A DNA stretch of 64,000 nt from Sycon ciliatum (GCF_964019385.1 NC_088655.1:15434357-15498356), one strand, 5' to 3'. Counted from the first letter of the stretch, positions 53,932 to 64,000 are shown. The notes: generated by a model not told the origin, from the sequence alone. Made by a program: numbers and translations.

Positions 53932-56900
53932 CTAAACCAAGTCTGCCTCGTGCAAATCCAGGACACGTCCTAAGCCTTCGATAGCAGCTCGTCTTACCGG
54001 TCGAGAAGCTGTTGCAGGGACGTGTGCGTCGTTGGTTACAGCGGGAGGCTGTGGTTCATTCGACGAGTGGTCAGCAGGTCGAGCAGACTCACACTCCAAC
54101 GGATATAGGTGCTGTAGTGAGCGCCGTAGGAGCTTGTTATTGGGCGTCCTCACAGTGGCGGAACGCGTTTCTCCATCACGACTAGCGTGAAGTTCGCTGA
54201 TGATACCCAGTTTCCACATACCTCTGGGCGCGTCATCCTTGATGAGGCACACATGTCCAATCCTTGGCTTCACGGTAGAATGAGCAACCTGTTTCAACTG
54301 CGATTGTTGCCGTTCTCGTAGACTGGTTAGGTATTCAGATCTCCAACAGTTCCAAAACTCATTCAATCGCTTCTGACCTTTCTTCCACGTAGAAAGTAGC
54401 AGTTCCGCTGACGACATTGTTGGGGCGAAATCAGGGTCCTCTTCTACATGCCCTTGGGGTAGACTGATTTCGGCTGATAATGATAAGAAGTGGGCAGGTG
54501 TCAAGACCGTATAGATCTCATCGCTTACGTACACCAGCGGTCGTGAATTTACTACTGCTTCAACTTCGACGAGAATGGTTGACAGCTCCGTTGTTCCGAG
54601 AACTAGTCTGCCAATAGACTTACGGAGGGCTTTCTTCACGATTCCAATCAACCGTTCATAGAACCCGCCCATCCATGGGGAGAGTTGCACAATGCAAATC
54701 CATTCGATTCCATGGGAAGCAGCATAATTAAGAGTGTGGTCATCCTTCACAATGGCTTCCCAAGCAAGCTGTAGAGTCGATTTCGAAAGCAGGAATTGCT
54801 GAGCGTTGTCAGAGAAGATCTTGCGCGGTACTCCTCTTCTTGCCACAAATCTGCGCAATGCCATCAGGAACTGTTCTGTGGTCATGTCAGCAACAAGCTC
54901 GAGGTGGATGGCACGTGTGACCATGCACGTAAATAGGCACACCCATACCTTGTGGATGAGTCCATGTTCTCTGACTGTCATTGGGCCAAAGTAGTCGACG
55001 CCGACGTGTGTGAACGGTTTAGACTCAGCTACGCGCTCTGGAGGGTAGGGTGCCATTTTTGGTAGCGAGTACGGCCGACCATTGAACCTCTTGCATACAC
55101 CACATTTCTTGAGTACAGTCTTGACGGTTTGTCGTCCTCTGGAGACCCAATAGTCATACCTGACTCGCGATAGGGTATGGTTAGTTCCACTGTGCAGCAC
55201 CATGCGGTGACAGTCATTGATGATAGCTGTGGTTACTGGATGTGAACGAGGTAGAAGGATGGGATACTTCGCTGAGTATGGCAGGGATGAATTCTCCAAT
55301 CGACCCTTGCAGCGGATGAGGTTATGTTCATCTAGAAAGAGCGCAAGGTTTTGGACCAGCTTGTTCTTGGCGTTGCTTTTGATAGCCTCAATCTCCGGTG
55401 TATAGTGTGTTGCTTGAACATGTTGAATCCACAGATGTTTGGCGTTGTCGATTTCAGCAGCAGACAAATGAGTGCCGCATGTGGTCTGTTGACGGCATCT
55501 CTTGACAAACTTGATACCGTATGCTGTTACACGGGCTAGCTTCTCAAACGAAGTATACTTGCTCTCATCTATACTCAGCGGTGATGGCTTGCTGCTGGTC
55601 TCGGTTTCCGCAGGACCCTCCGCCGCGAATAGTACTGTGGAAGGAGCATCGATGACGTCTTTGGGCCAGTGTACAGGAGGATCTCGAAGCCATTCTGGAC
55701 CACACCACCAAGCTGTACTGTCTGTCAGTGTGGCTAGCGATGCTCCACGGGATGGTAGGTCGGCTGGGTTGTCGGCTGTACGGATATAGTTGAAGCACAC
55801 ACTCTGGTCTGCACGGATTTCCTTCAACCGATTGGCGATGAAGACAGGGTACGATTTCTCAGTATTCTTAATCCAGCCAAGCACGCACTGTGAGTCAGAC
55901 CACAGGTGGGTAGCTGAGATGTGAACTGCGCCCAGAAGCTCTTTCTTCAGAAATTTGATGATCCTGGCGCCGATGAGTGCTGCTAGGAGCTCTAGACGTG
56001 GTATACTTGTTGCCTTGATGGGCGAGACTCGTGTTCGGCTGTAGATCAGGTCAACTGACGAATAGGCACCGTCAACTTGTCTCACACACAGGTACGCGGC
56101 TGCACCGTAACCATCTTGAGACGCATCACAGAAGACGTGGAGTTCATAGGTGACCTTGTCGACGTGGATTTTTGGTCCAATGAAGCGAGGAATGGCAACG
56201 TCACTTGCGCAGGACAGATCGGACAGGATATCCTTCCATTCATGAACGAGAGCGTCAGGCAGCGGAGAGTCCCAGTCTACATGTAGCTTCCATATACTCT
56301 GTACTAGGATCTTCGCACGCATGATGACCGGGGAGAACAGGCCCATCGGATCATAGAATTGGGCTATGCTGCGGAGGACATCTCTTTTGGTAATGACGGA
56401 GTACTGGTTTGTGGTTGACTTTGCCGTCGACAGAGTATCGCGATTGGTATCCCATGACATACCCAGTACCTTCATTACATCACAGCTAGACTTGTCTTCA
56501 GGAGCTAGAGCATCTCTGAAGTCAGGATCGTTGGTACCCCATTCACGCAAGTTCATGGTGGCACTGGCAAAGGCGTCCTTTGCCTCTCTGTAGTATGCAG
56601 TAGCATCCTGGACGCTGCTCTGCCCGGTGACAACGTTGTCAACATAGATACTGCGACGCACATCATCGCATGTCCCTGTCTGTTGCTGTTGGAGATGGTG
56701 GTCGACTGTGGCGGCAAGAAGAAACGGGCTAGCGACAATGCCAAATGGAACTCGGCAAAAGCGGTAGATCACTAGGTTGGCTGTGGTGACGGGTTTTGTA
56801 GGATCGCGAAGCCATAGGAACCGTGTTACATTGCGATCTGTCATAGATAGACCTAGCTGAAGGAAGGCCTTCTCAACATCGCTGACAATGCCAATGGGGT

Positions 56901-57282
56901 GTAGCCGAAATCTCACCAGGATACCACACAGATCCGGCAGAAGTATCGGACCTCGGTGCAGGCAGTCGTTCAGGCTGTTGTGTTCTGCGCGAGTTCTGGC
57001 GGAAGCATCATATACCACACGGACCTTTGTTGTGGTACTGCTGGGGCGAACAACACAGTGGTGGGGGATGTAGTGAATCGGCCCATCCTGGTGATCAAGG
57101 TTCACTTCCTCGATAATGCCATTGGCTAACTGCTCTGTGATGGTACAATGATACTTCTCTAGCACTTGTGGTGTCTGCTGGAGTCGTTTGACTAAGGATT
57201 TGAGACGGCCGAAGGCGAGCTCGTAGTTCTCTGGTAGATTAGGTTGTGGAGTATGGCTATCTTTCCATGGCCAAGATACCAT
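53932..57282 (-). CDS. BEL/Pao pol: reverse transcriptase, RNase H, integrase
   Basis: An 1116-codon frame. In order: Pao-type reverse transcriptase (about residues 60-260), RNase H-like domain (about 370-480), zinc-binding HHCC and DDE integrase core (about 650-900), and a C-terminal DUF5641-like domain. Fossil or mobile-element gene, not a host gene. It overlaps the preceding frame by 26 bp. Confidence 0.95.
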   Translation of the reverse strand: MVSWPWKDSHTPQPNLPENYELAFGRLKSLVKRLQQTPQVLEKYHCTITEQLANGIIEEVNLDHQDGPIHYIPHHCVVRPSSTTTKVRVVYDASARTRAEHNSLNDCLHRGPILLPDLCGILVRFRLHPIGIVSDVEKAFLQLGLSMTDRNVTRFLWLRDPTKPVTTANLVIYRFCRVPFGIVASPFLLAATVDHHLQQQQTGTCDDVRRSIYVDNVVTGQSSVQDATAYYREAKDAFASATMNLREWGTNDPDFRDALAPEDKSSCDVMKVLGMSWDTNRDTLSTAKSTTNQYSVITKRDVLRSIAQFYDPMGLFSPVIMRAKILVQSIWKLHVDWDSPLPDALVHEWKDILSDLSCASDVAIPRFIGPKIHVDKVTYELHVFCDASQDGYGAAAYLCVRQVDGAYSSVDLIYSRTRVSPIKATSIPRLELLAALIGARIIKFLKKELLGAVHISATHLWSDSQCVLGWIKNTEKSYPVFIANRLKEIRADQSVCFNYIRTADNPADLPSRGASLATLTDSTAWWCGPEWLRDPPVHWPKDVIDAPSTVLFAAEGPAETETSSKPSPLSIDESKYTSFEKLARVTAYGIKFVKRCRQQTTCGTHLSAAEIDNAKHLWIQHVQATHYTPEIEAIKSNAKNKLVQNLALFLDEHNLIRCKGRLENSSLPYSAKYPILLPRSHPVTTAIINDCHRMVLHSGTNHTLSRVRYDYWVSRGRQTVKTVLKKCGVCKRFNGRPYSLPKMAPYPPERVAESKPFTHVGVDYFGPMTVREHGLIHKVWVCLFTCMVTRAIHLELVADMTTEQFLMALRRFVARRGVPRKIFSDNAQQFLLSKSTLQLAWEAIVKDDHTLNYAASHGIEWICIVQLSPWMGGFYERLIGIVKKALRKSIGRLVLGTTELSTILVEVEAVVNSRPLVYVSDEIYTVLTPAHFLSLSAEISLPQGHVEEDPDFAPTMSSAELLLSTWKKGQKRLNEFWNCWRSEYLTSLRERQQSQLKQVAHSTVKPRIGHVCLIKDDAPRGMWKLGIISELHASRDGETRSATVRTPNNKLLRRSLQHLYPLECESARPADHSSNEPQPPAVTNDAHVPATASRPVRRAAIEGLGRVLDLHEADLV

Positions 57283-59500
57283 TATATCGGCCGTTGATCA
57301 GTTGCAAGGAGCTGCGAAAGTGTTCCAGGGCAATGTCGTCCGCTGTCTGCGGATCACTGATGTCATCGGTGATACCAATATCTTCAAGTCGCCAGAAACG
57401 TTGGAGATCAAATACTGGGTCTGGCAAGGTGGTAGCATCTGTGAGCATTATGTGGCCCGCAGTGTCATCTGTCTCTGTGTCAGTAGGGCCTGCTGGGACA
57501 AATCCCAATTTGGAGTTCAGCAAGACCAGGCCGTTGTTGAGTTGGATGTGACCGTTACCCATGATGGAGAAGTAGAAATCCGTGCCGATAAGGAGGTCAA
57601 TTTCTACCTCCTCACGCTTGGTGACAATGGTGTCAGCTAGTTGGATGTTCTTGACTTCAGGGTACTGGCCGATGTCGATTGGGGATTTGACAACAGGACA
57701 ACAAATCCACGGCATAACATTGGCGGTTACGGGCAAGGCTGATCCATCTCGACATAGGAGGGAAAACTCCACTCTCGGCAGGGTGACCGTTCGCCGGGAC
57801 GCAGATCCAAAACTAGCGATGGACAACACGTCTTCACCGACAACAGCTGCGTTGACAGAGGCAGCTAACGATTCATGAATAAATGTGCGAGTTGAGCCGG
57901 TGTCAAACAACAGTCGGCAGTCTGAGATGTTGCCTTGCCCGGCGACAGTTGCGATGGCGGTTGGGAGATTCACACCTTTGGACTGGACGTGCACCGTAGC
58001 GGTAGTATGTTTCTGTGGCCCTTGCTGCTGCTGAGTAGGATAGAAGGTACTTGCGGCAGCTGACACTGGTGATGAGCCAAATTTCTGAGGGCACAGGGCA
58101 CGGTGATGGGTCAACAGATTGCAGTGATAGCAGGGTCTTCTAGCAGTACAGTCCTTTGCCCAATGTCCCTTCCGTAAGCATACAAAGCAGTGGTCTTGTA
58201 GCTGCTGCTGTCTGGTAGAAACCGTGTTGAACGTTGGGCAGGTGTCCGAGAAGTGTTGCAACTTGCAGAAGAAGCATCTCGGAGTGGCGCGCCGCACAGA
58301 GCTAACTAACGTGGCTGCCGTGGCCGGAGGTTGGGAGTAGGCAGCATGAGGCTGTGCGGAAACAGGCGGTGGTCGTGGCAGAGTGCTCTCTGGTTTGCTG
58401 GCTGTGTCTCCTGCCAGTCGCTCGGCCGATTCACGGACCTCCAGGTAGATTCCCAGCTGTTTCCGCAGCTCATCAACAGTCCAACTCTGATTGTGGGGTT
58501 TCTGTGTCTCAAGTTGTACGATGACGCACTTTGGTAACTTGGAAGTGATGACAGGAATCAGCAGTTCCTGTTGCACACTTTGACCTTCCGCTTGCAAACA
58601 GCGCAAATTAGCCTCCACCTCGTTGTAAAATCTCCGCAACATGTGAGGTTTATTTGATGGCACTGGCATTTCGGTAATTGCGCGGTATCGGGCTGCGATG
58701 ATGGCATCCTTCTTGCCAAAGCGATCCTTCAATAATCCTAACGCCACGGGGTAATTTGAATCGGTGGTGGGAATACCGGCAATAACATCCAGGGCCATGC
58801 CTGTCAAATGACTTCTCAAATACGACAGTTTCTGTACGGCAGACAGGCTTTGATTTGTACCGATCGCAGATTGAAACATGTCAATGAACTCAGTGAAATG
58901 AAGTATGTCACCATCAAACTTCCTGATTGTGAGCACGGGCAATTTCACAGATCCATGAGCACTCTGTGCAGGCTGTGCCGAGTTGGCCGCCAGCTGGCCA
59001 ACCGTGCTGGTGTGCTTCCCAATGGCTGACAGCAACTGCTGTGTTTGTTGCTGAGTTGCGGTGTGCATTGTCAGCAGCTGCTGGACGTCAATTCCAGGTG
59101 CTTGACTGCTGGTACTGGTGTTCTGGGCACTGGCGCTGGCTGTGGCTCTTTTGGCTTGAGCACTCAGCAGGGACAGATTTTTGAAGTACGACGGTAACGT
59201 ACTGGCCATATTTTCATACTCTTCTTCATCTTCTTTCTTTTTCTTTTTTTGAGTTGCTCCACTAGCCACGAAATCGTATAACGCAGCGCCGTACTTATCT
59301 AGGTCAGCATCCAACTTCGTGAGGGCATCTCTATGCTGTTCACAAAACTGGGTCCGAATCCCGACCCACTGGTCTGCGTCGTCAGATGGACAACTTTCTG
59401 AAACTAAACGTTGGCACTTCGTATCGTCATCGTGGACAGTAGAATACAATGCACTAATTTTATTTGCTAAAACTCGGAGACTCCCTGGATACTCGGACAT
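57257..59500 (-). CDS. BEL/Pao gag and aspartic protease
   Basis: A 747-codon frame: coiled-coil-rich gag region, three Cys-rich zinc knuckles near residues 410-475, and an aspartic protease with a DTGS motif near residue 535. It starts just inside the 5' LTR. Part of the BEL/Pao element. Confidence 0.95.
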   Translation of the reverse strand: MSEYPGSLRVLANKISALYSTVHDDDTKCQRLVSESCPSDDADQWVGIRTQFCEQHRDALTKLDADLDKYGAALYDFVASGATQKKKKKEDEEEYENMASTLPSYFKNLSLLSAQAKRATASASAQNTSTSSQAPGIDVQQLLTMHTATQQQTQQLLSAIGKHTSTVGQLAANSAQPAQSAHGSVKLPVLTIRKFDGDILHFTEFIDMFQSAIGTNQSLSAVQKLSYLRSHLTGMALDVIAGIPTTDSNYPVALGLLKDRFGKKDAIIAARYRAITEMPVPSNKPHMLRRFYNEVEANLRCLQAEGQSVQQELLIPVITSKLPKCVIVQLETQKPHNQSWTVDELRKQLGIYLEVRESAERLAGDTASKPESTLPRPPPVSAQPHAAYSQPPATAATLVSSVRRATPRCFFCKLQHFSDTCPTFNTVSTRQQQLQDHCFVCLRKGHWAKDCTARRPCYHCNLLTHHRALCPQKFGSSPVSAAASTFYPTQQQQGPQKHTTATVHVQSKGVNLPTAIATVAGQGNISDCRLLFDTGSTRTFIHESLAASVNAAVVGEDVLSIASFGSASRRTVTLPRVEFSLLCRDGSALPVTANVMPWICCPVVKSPIDIGQYPEVKNIQLADTIVTKREEVEIDLLIGTDFYFSIMGNGHIQLNNGLVLLNSKLGFVPAGPTDTETDDTAGHIMLTDATTLPDPVFDLQRFWRLEDIGITDDISDPQTADDIALEHFRSSLQLINGRYNGILAMER

Positions 59501-59518
59501 GGTTTCGGCACCAATTTA

Positions 59519-59757
59519 TGTTGTGACTAGAGTCTAGACTCTCTTAGTTCCACAACATAACTAACTTCATAAGGACTGGGATTAATTCTCATTCAGTACT
59601 ACATGACTTACTCTAATCTCTAATCATCAAGAAGCTAGGTAAAACCATAAAACTTAAAAGCCATCAAAACAAACAAAAGGGCTAATGCTACGTGGACGAT
59701 AACGTCACACAAACATACACGTGATATTATGTACAACTTCGTGATGTAATCACGACA
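59519..59757 (-). repeat. BEL/Pao 5' LTR
   Basis: Long terminal repeat at the 5' end in element orientation, adjoined internally by a primer-binding-like tggtgccgaaac. Confidence 0.95.
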
Positions 59758-59844
59758 ACTGTTGTCGTGCCCTGAGTGCCCCATAGAGGCGTACAAAGAC
59801 TGAGGAGAAAGAAGGAGGAAGGCCAGTTGTTTGGCGGATGATGC

Positions 59845-60025
59845 GGGCAGAAAATGTGCCAGAATTTGGCACTAGTACTTTCTCTGCGGGCATGTTTCAT
59901 GCATATTTGGTATGTGGATGGAGCAGAATTCAAGGAAGTGCTTGCGATAAGGTTTGTATGGTTCTACCGATTTCACTGCTTTTCGAGCAGCATCTGCCAA
60001 TTTTCCGAGCATTATCTGCCAAGCG
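59845..60025. repeat. dispersed ~170-bp repeat (copy 3)
   Basis: Shares gtttcatgcat, tttggtatgtggat, ggagcagaattc, ataaggtttgtatggttct and cgagcattatctgcc with 46808-46976. Confidence 0.65.
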
Positions 60026-60432
60026 CTACTCCGGAGAGGTGTACAAAGAAGAAGAAGAAGGACAGTGACGGGGAAGGCCAGTTGAGTGCCGTGTGCGATA
60101 TGTTGGTACATGTCATAATTGTAGACGTTGGTCATTGTTCGTCCCAATAATTGCTGGCTACTCAACGTTGTGCTCTGGGTGTGCTGAGGAGTCCTGTATG
60201 TCGGCGAGACCAGGAGAAATATTCGTACTGAGCTTTTTGAGGAGCATTGTAGAGAGGCTGGAGCAGAGGCACTAGATGGCATGCACCGTGGGGAGAACGC
60301 TACGCACAGCACCATCACAGCTACTGAAGTAATAGTTAGACCAACACGGCAGTACCCGTCACTATTGTTTCTTGCCACCCAGTCATCCGGGCCCTTCACT
60401 TCAGGCTCGTCTTTTACATAATAGTCGTTGTA

Positions 60433-60484
60433 CAAACAATAAGAGGACGGAAAAGTGTCACTGTTTCCGTCCTCTTGTTGTTTG
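60433..60484. repeat. 21-bp stem hairpin
   Basis: The caaacaataagaggacgga arm pairs with tccgtcctcttgttgtttg (one mismatch) over a short loop. It could be a small foldback or a structured RNA end. Confidence 0.85.
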
Positions 60485-61136
60485 AACTAGCTCTGCCTCT
60501 CGGTATTGAGCACTCTCTTGGACAGCTTGGAACCTCTCTGTTTTATTAGTCATTGTACTTCGCGTCTGGGAAGTAATACTTGTTCACGATAGGTGTTCTT
60601 CTGTGAACACCAGGGGTTAGTCTGTGGATGGGCCGGGGGGGGGGGGGGGGGGGATTTGGACGAGGGCTTTAGCCTTAGCCTATGCCATGGATAGCTAGGA
60701 TAGGCTTAGGAAGTTAGGTGTGAAGTGTAGAGTTGCTTATGAAGTTATGGTGGGCATTTTCGCACACGGGTCAATCCGGTATTCTGCGTGACTTACTGAA
60801 CCTCTTTGTCATCCATTTACTAGTATTATTTAGGTCTCACCCTGGTGGTGAAGATCCAGGCCCGAATATTTGGTGAATTGTATAACACCCAGTTGTTTGG
60901 AATGAAGAGATGGCGTTTGGGAGAGACTGAAAGAGAGTTACGAATGATGTGTCAGTGGCTGAGATGGAGGCCCTAGTAACGAGCAACTACTTGAAAAGGT
61001 ACTGTGTCTTAGGTCAAATAACTGGTATAGCATGATTCATAGTTCTTGGACTTCTATTTTATTTTTAAATGAAGAAAGCTGATGCTGCGTCGTACTATGC
61101 CATTATGTATTCCAAAAGAGGCTTCGTAGAAGGCTG
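60485..61136. other. non-coding stretch with poly-G run
   Basis: A poly-G run of about 18 lies at 60635-60652. Nothing else recognised. Confidence 0.45.
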
Positions 61137-61478
61137 TTAAATATGGCGAAGGAGGCTGCCTGCCGGCACTCCGCAAGAAGATAATTCCACCGGTGACCCA
61201 TCATCGGCCAGATAGGGCAAAGCATAGAAACCGTGTCTTGAAGAACCACTAGGTAGGGCTAAAGCGAGGATGGTCTGTACCCTGGTCAAGGCTTCAGTGT
61301 GGTTACTATTGGATCTGCGAACAAAAACCTCTACAACCAGGCGGCTGCGGCGGCCATGCACACATTCATCAGTAAACAGGGCGAACAATTTAAAAAAATG
61401 CCATCCGGTATATAACCTTGAGAGGTTATACGGGGTGGTGACAGGAATGATTTGTTGGCAGTGACAAATGGTAGCCAA
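61137..61478 (-). pseudogene. LINE C-terminus-like fragment
   Basis: A 113-codon frame whose second half (ALPSGSSRHGFYALPYLADD, then VELSS) resembles the C-terminal LPR...YG...SF...WNSLP block that closes many LINE polymerase proteins. Too short and diverged to assign a clade. Confidence 0.4.
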
Positions 61479-61566
61479 TGGGTGGCATGGTGAGTAGCCA
61501 AATGTTATCCTGAGAGTGTGAGTGAAACAATGAATGAGAATTGTTGTGCAAGGTTACTGACATGGC

Positions 61567-61899
61567 ATGCACGTAGCAGTTACTAGAGTATTCCACAAGG
61601 AACTGAATGATGCTGAGGTAGAGCGAACGCTGCAACCGGACAATGAAGTCACTGAGGTGATGTCGTGTCCTGCAGTATGCGGCCAGCGTGTGGTTGACAT
61701 CAGTAACATAGCCGCTCTGAACCTACCCAGAGCTACGTCTCGTTACGGCCTGAATGCTATTTCATTTTTGGCAGCAGACAGATGGAACATGTTTCCACCT
61801 GGATGTCGTCAAGCTAAGCCCCTTTCTGCATTTGTCACAAGCACCAAGTCATTCCTAGGGTTCCCAGTAAAAAGGCAACGCCTGTTGGGAGTTCCCTAG
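61567..61899 (+). pseudogene. LINE C-terminus-like fragment, opposite orientation
   Basis: The second half of the frame (ALNLPRATSRYGLNAISFLA, then DRWNMFPPG and LSAFVTSTKSFLGF) fits the C-terminal end of CR1/L2/jockey-like LINE proteins better than the minus-strand fragment. It ends at a TAG followed by an A-rich tract (aaaaaaataaatt), as at a LINE 3' end. Confidence 0.5.
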
Positions 61900-61996
61900 T
61901 AAAAAAATAAATTCTACTACTCTACTACTACAACCTTCCCAACGTGCTCCTTGAAGGCGAGATGCTGGTCGCCTAGCACTCTGAGGTAACTGACTA

Positions 61997-62543
61997 GGCT
62001 TTCCCCAAATCGGCCCGTTTTTTCGCCTATTCGGCTTTTCGCTTAGCTGAAAATTACATCAGATTTGGCTGCAAAATCAGCTAATTGTTTGAAAATCGGC
62101 TGCAAAATTGGAATGATTTTCCAATAATTATATTATATTGGAAAATCGGCTAAAATAATTGTTGGCACATTGGCTTCAAAATTGGTGAGATATTGGAAAT
62201 ACAGCTCTGCTAGATGGAACTCGTCACAACTGTACGTTGTAGTGTAGTATTTTACAAGTTACGATCTTCCTAATGGCTAATGTTTGTTTGAGAGGAGGTC
62301 GAAGGACACGACTCACACGAGTCACACGACCTCAACGCACTAGTACTACAAGTTCTGAAGTAGAGAACTCGAGCGATCATGCTTGCAGCAACATCATTCG
62401 TTCGTAAATGCACTTTGCAACAAAATTTGGTAGATTCTCGGCGATTCTCAAAGTAACCCTCCACAATCGGCGAAAATCTTAGCGATTTTTCGCTAAAGTC
62501 TTCTTTTCGGCGAATTTTTCGGCTGGCCGATTTGGGGAAAGCC
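61997..62543. mobile_element. TA-flanked TIR element, GGCTTTCCCCAAATCGGCC ends
   Basis: The left end GGCTTTCCCCAAATCGGCC and the right end GGCCGATTTGGGGAAAGCC are exact complements with TA on both sides. Inner words aaaatcggc and ggcgaaaat repeat. 547 bp, no transposase. Its right end abuts the LINE remnant. Confidence 0.85.
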
Positions 62544-62545
62544 TA

Positions 62546-62885
62546 TAACTGACACACTGGGAAGGGCACACAGGGACACAGTGGACGCTGGTGGGACTGG
62601 GCTGGTCTTCTGGTGGACGATAATTTAGTTGCATCTTGTCGGGGGTTCAGTTGGCTGCCCAGTTCTGTGAGATGCAGTTGCACCACAGTGAAGCTCTCTG
62701 ATAGGCGGTTCTGGATTGTATTGATGCCACTGATCCATGTGTAGAGTCCAAAGTTGTTGGCGTGGAGTATGTTCGATGTGTGAGTTGGTGTAATGTCAGT
62801 TACGTGTCTTGTGTTTATTGTGTCTATTGTGCATAGAAAGGGGTCCAGGACAGAGCCCCAAGGTACCCCCAACTACAGGTCACAG
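62546..62885 (-). pseudogene. LINE reverse-transcriptase fragment
   Basis: Encodes GVPWGSVLDPFLCTIDTINT, then HANNFGLYTW and LTELGSQLNPRQDATKL. These correspond to the GVPQGSVLGP motif, the catalytic-block position (ADD became ANN) and the QLNxxKTK motif of non-LTR reverse transcriptases. A stop lies immediately before GVPW and no other domains are near, so it is a dead fragment. Confidence 0.65.
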
Positions 62886-63340
62886 AGTCAGGGGGGACAC
62901 AGGTGCACACTTTTATATATCGGGAAAGGAACCAAGGGAGAGCGATTATTTTAAAGTGAGACAGAGAGGGAACAGCTAGTTCTTCGGCACATATTTTCAG
63001 GGGAAGGCATGGACATTCGTGGTGTAAAGCAGACCTGTGCTTTCCTGATCACTCTGCAAACATCAAGCTCCTATTCATGGTAGGGGGTCGATGACTGCAG
63101 AGTCATCGAGACGTTCATAGAGCAAACAAACTCATGCCTGGCGCCCATCCCGATTTGGCCGGGATCGTCCAGATATCGAGGGCGGTAATATGCACCCAAA
63201 AGTGCATTTGTCGCTTGCTTCATGGCTACATTTGTACACATTCTCATACCTAGGTATGTCATTGCCCCGATCTCAGGTTTGTATTGGTTAGCAGGTATGT
63301 AAACCGTTCCAATGGTGATGAGGGTATCTACATGTACACG
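62886..63340. other. non-coding stretch
   Basis: Nothing recognised; possibly further decayed LINE sequence. Confidence 0.4.
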
Positions 63341-63476
63341 ACTTTTTAGTTTTACAGCATATTACAAGGTGGTTCAACACGTGTTCGGAAACAGTGCGCC
63401 GTACTACAACCATCCACGGTTTCCGAACACGGTGTTCCACCACCTCGCAACGTTAGTATGCTGTCAAACTAAAAAG
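63341..63476. mobile_element. short TIR element, CTTTTTAGTTTTACAGCATA ends
   Basis: Left CTTTTTAGTTTTACAGCATA and right TATGCTGTCAAACTAAAAAG are near-perfect complements, and ggtgttc/gaacac blocks pair further in. 136 bp. A partial relative (gttgacagcatgtaacaagg, gtgttcggaaacagtg) lies near 49715-49765. Confidence 0.7.
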
Positions 63477-63659
63477 CGCGTTTCTATAATACAAGGTTTA
63501 TCTAATGTACATGACTGTACATTATGACAGCGAACATTATTGTATTTTTCATGGTTATAGGATCGTGAAAAAAAGTTTTCAAGTAAAATATGTTTGTCAT
63601 GAGACACCGTGGCATTTGTACACAGCCCTACAGAGATAACCAGGTCATGGACCTTAGGG

Positions 63660-64000
63660 TCCAGCGGATAATGCTCCGAAAACGTTCGTATAATGCTTAT
63701 CATAATGCTCCAAAAAACTACCTTGCAATGCTGATTATAATGCTTCAACAAGGGCTATAATGCTCTTGGTTTGGAACAAAAATGGAAGAAAGGCTGCACA
63801 TTGTCAAACTTCCAGGAAATTATGCATATCGTCGATCTGCCGCTGAAGCTGCTACAATATCTCTCACGAGCTCCATCACGTCTTAGCACTATAAGACATG
63901 ATGGAGTCTCCATTGGCTGCTCTCCATTGCAACTTTGATGCAGGGCTGTGGCTGAATAGTGGGTGCATCAAATCCTTTCCCTTGCTTATCCATGTAGTGA
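63660..64000. mobile_element. second copy of the ATAATGCT element, cut by the window end
   Basis: Starts GGGTCCAGCGGATAATGCTC and then follows 47919-48255 closely (roughly 93% by eye) until the window ends. Supplies the left terminus missing or altered in the first copy. Confidence 0.8.

Larger units (their letters stand above)
53321..59757 (-). mobile_element. BEL/Pao LTR retrotransposon, looks whole
   Basis: A 6.4-kb element on the minus strand bounded by LTRs of about 235 bp (TG...CA ends) and a 5-bp target duplication ACTGT (53316-53320 and 59758-59762). It has two long slightly overlapping reading frames: gag with protease, then reverse transcriptase, RNase H and integrase. The family is recognised by the DUF1758/DUF1759-like protease region, the Pao-type polymerase and the C-terminal DUF5641-like tail. 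The LTRs are almost identical, so insertion is recent. No obvious breaks are apparent. Confidence 0.95.

Noticed and set aside
60188-60421. Possible GIY-YIG endonuclease fragment (GVLYVGETRRNIRT)
   Set aside because: The YVGET start is suggestive of a Penelope-like element, but the remaining frame lacks the conserved arginine-helix and glutamate context. Too weak to annotate.
59872-60435. 187-codon minus-strand frame
   Set aside because: Overlaps dispersed repeat copy 3 and shows no domain.

Overview
This window looks like the nuclear genome of a metazoan, most likely an early-branching marine invertebrate such as a sponge. The grounds are spliceosomal introns, an animal-type protein kinase N gene, a BEL/Pao retroelement, LINE remnants, dense CA/GA microsatellites and very many short terminal-inverted-repeat (TIR) elements. 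The species cannot be fixed from the sequence alone.

The one large host gene is protein kinase N (PKN), on the minus strand from about 45.9 kb down to 24.9 kb. Twenty coding exons with canonical splice sites and compatible phases give three HR1 repeats, a C2-like domain, a proline-rich linker, an AGC kinase domain and the AGC C-terminal tail, about 1029 residues in all. One exon (34161-34462) carries two bases too many for its frame. The introns hold microsatellites, small TIR elements, a tandemly duplicated LINE 5' fragment and a zinc-knuckle reading frame of retroelement type. A second probable host gene is a 57-residue single-IQ-motif protein (2971-3144) resembling PCP4/neurogranin-type calmodulin-binding peptides. 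A third, weak candidate is a short protein with a myristoylation-like start (20924-21181).

Layout: 0-11 kb holds the IQ gene, satellites and small hAT-like elements. 11.4-14.4 kb is a nest of foldback and TTAA- or TA-flanked elements. 15.3-16.8 kb is a nearly intact Merlin DNA transposon. 16.8-24.9 kb is mostly non-coding, with TA-flanked CAGT...ACTG elements and a perfect 40-bp hairpin. 24.9-46 kb is PKN. 46-53 kb holds repeats, a second copy of the TTAA foldback and a LINE C-terminus. 53.3-59.8 kb is a young BEL/Pao element that looks whole. 60-64 kb holds LINE remnants and more TIR elements, ending inside a second copy of the element at 47.9 kb.

The host genes form no evident pathway together. 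The clearest theme is the density and nesting of non-autonomous DNA transposons, many with readable target-site duplications. I did not find a convincing new multi-gene system.
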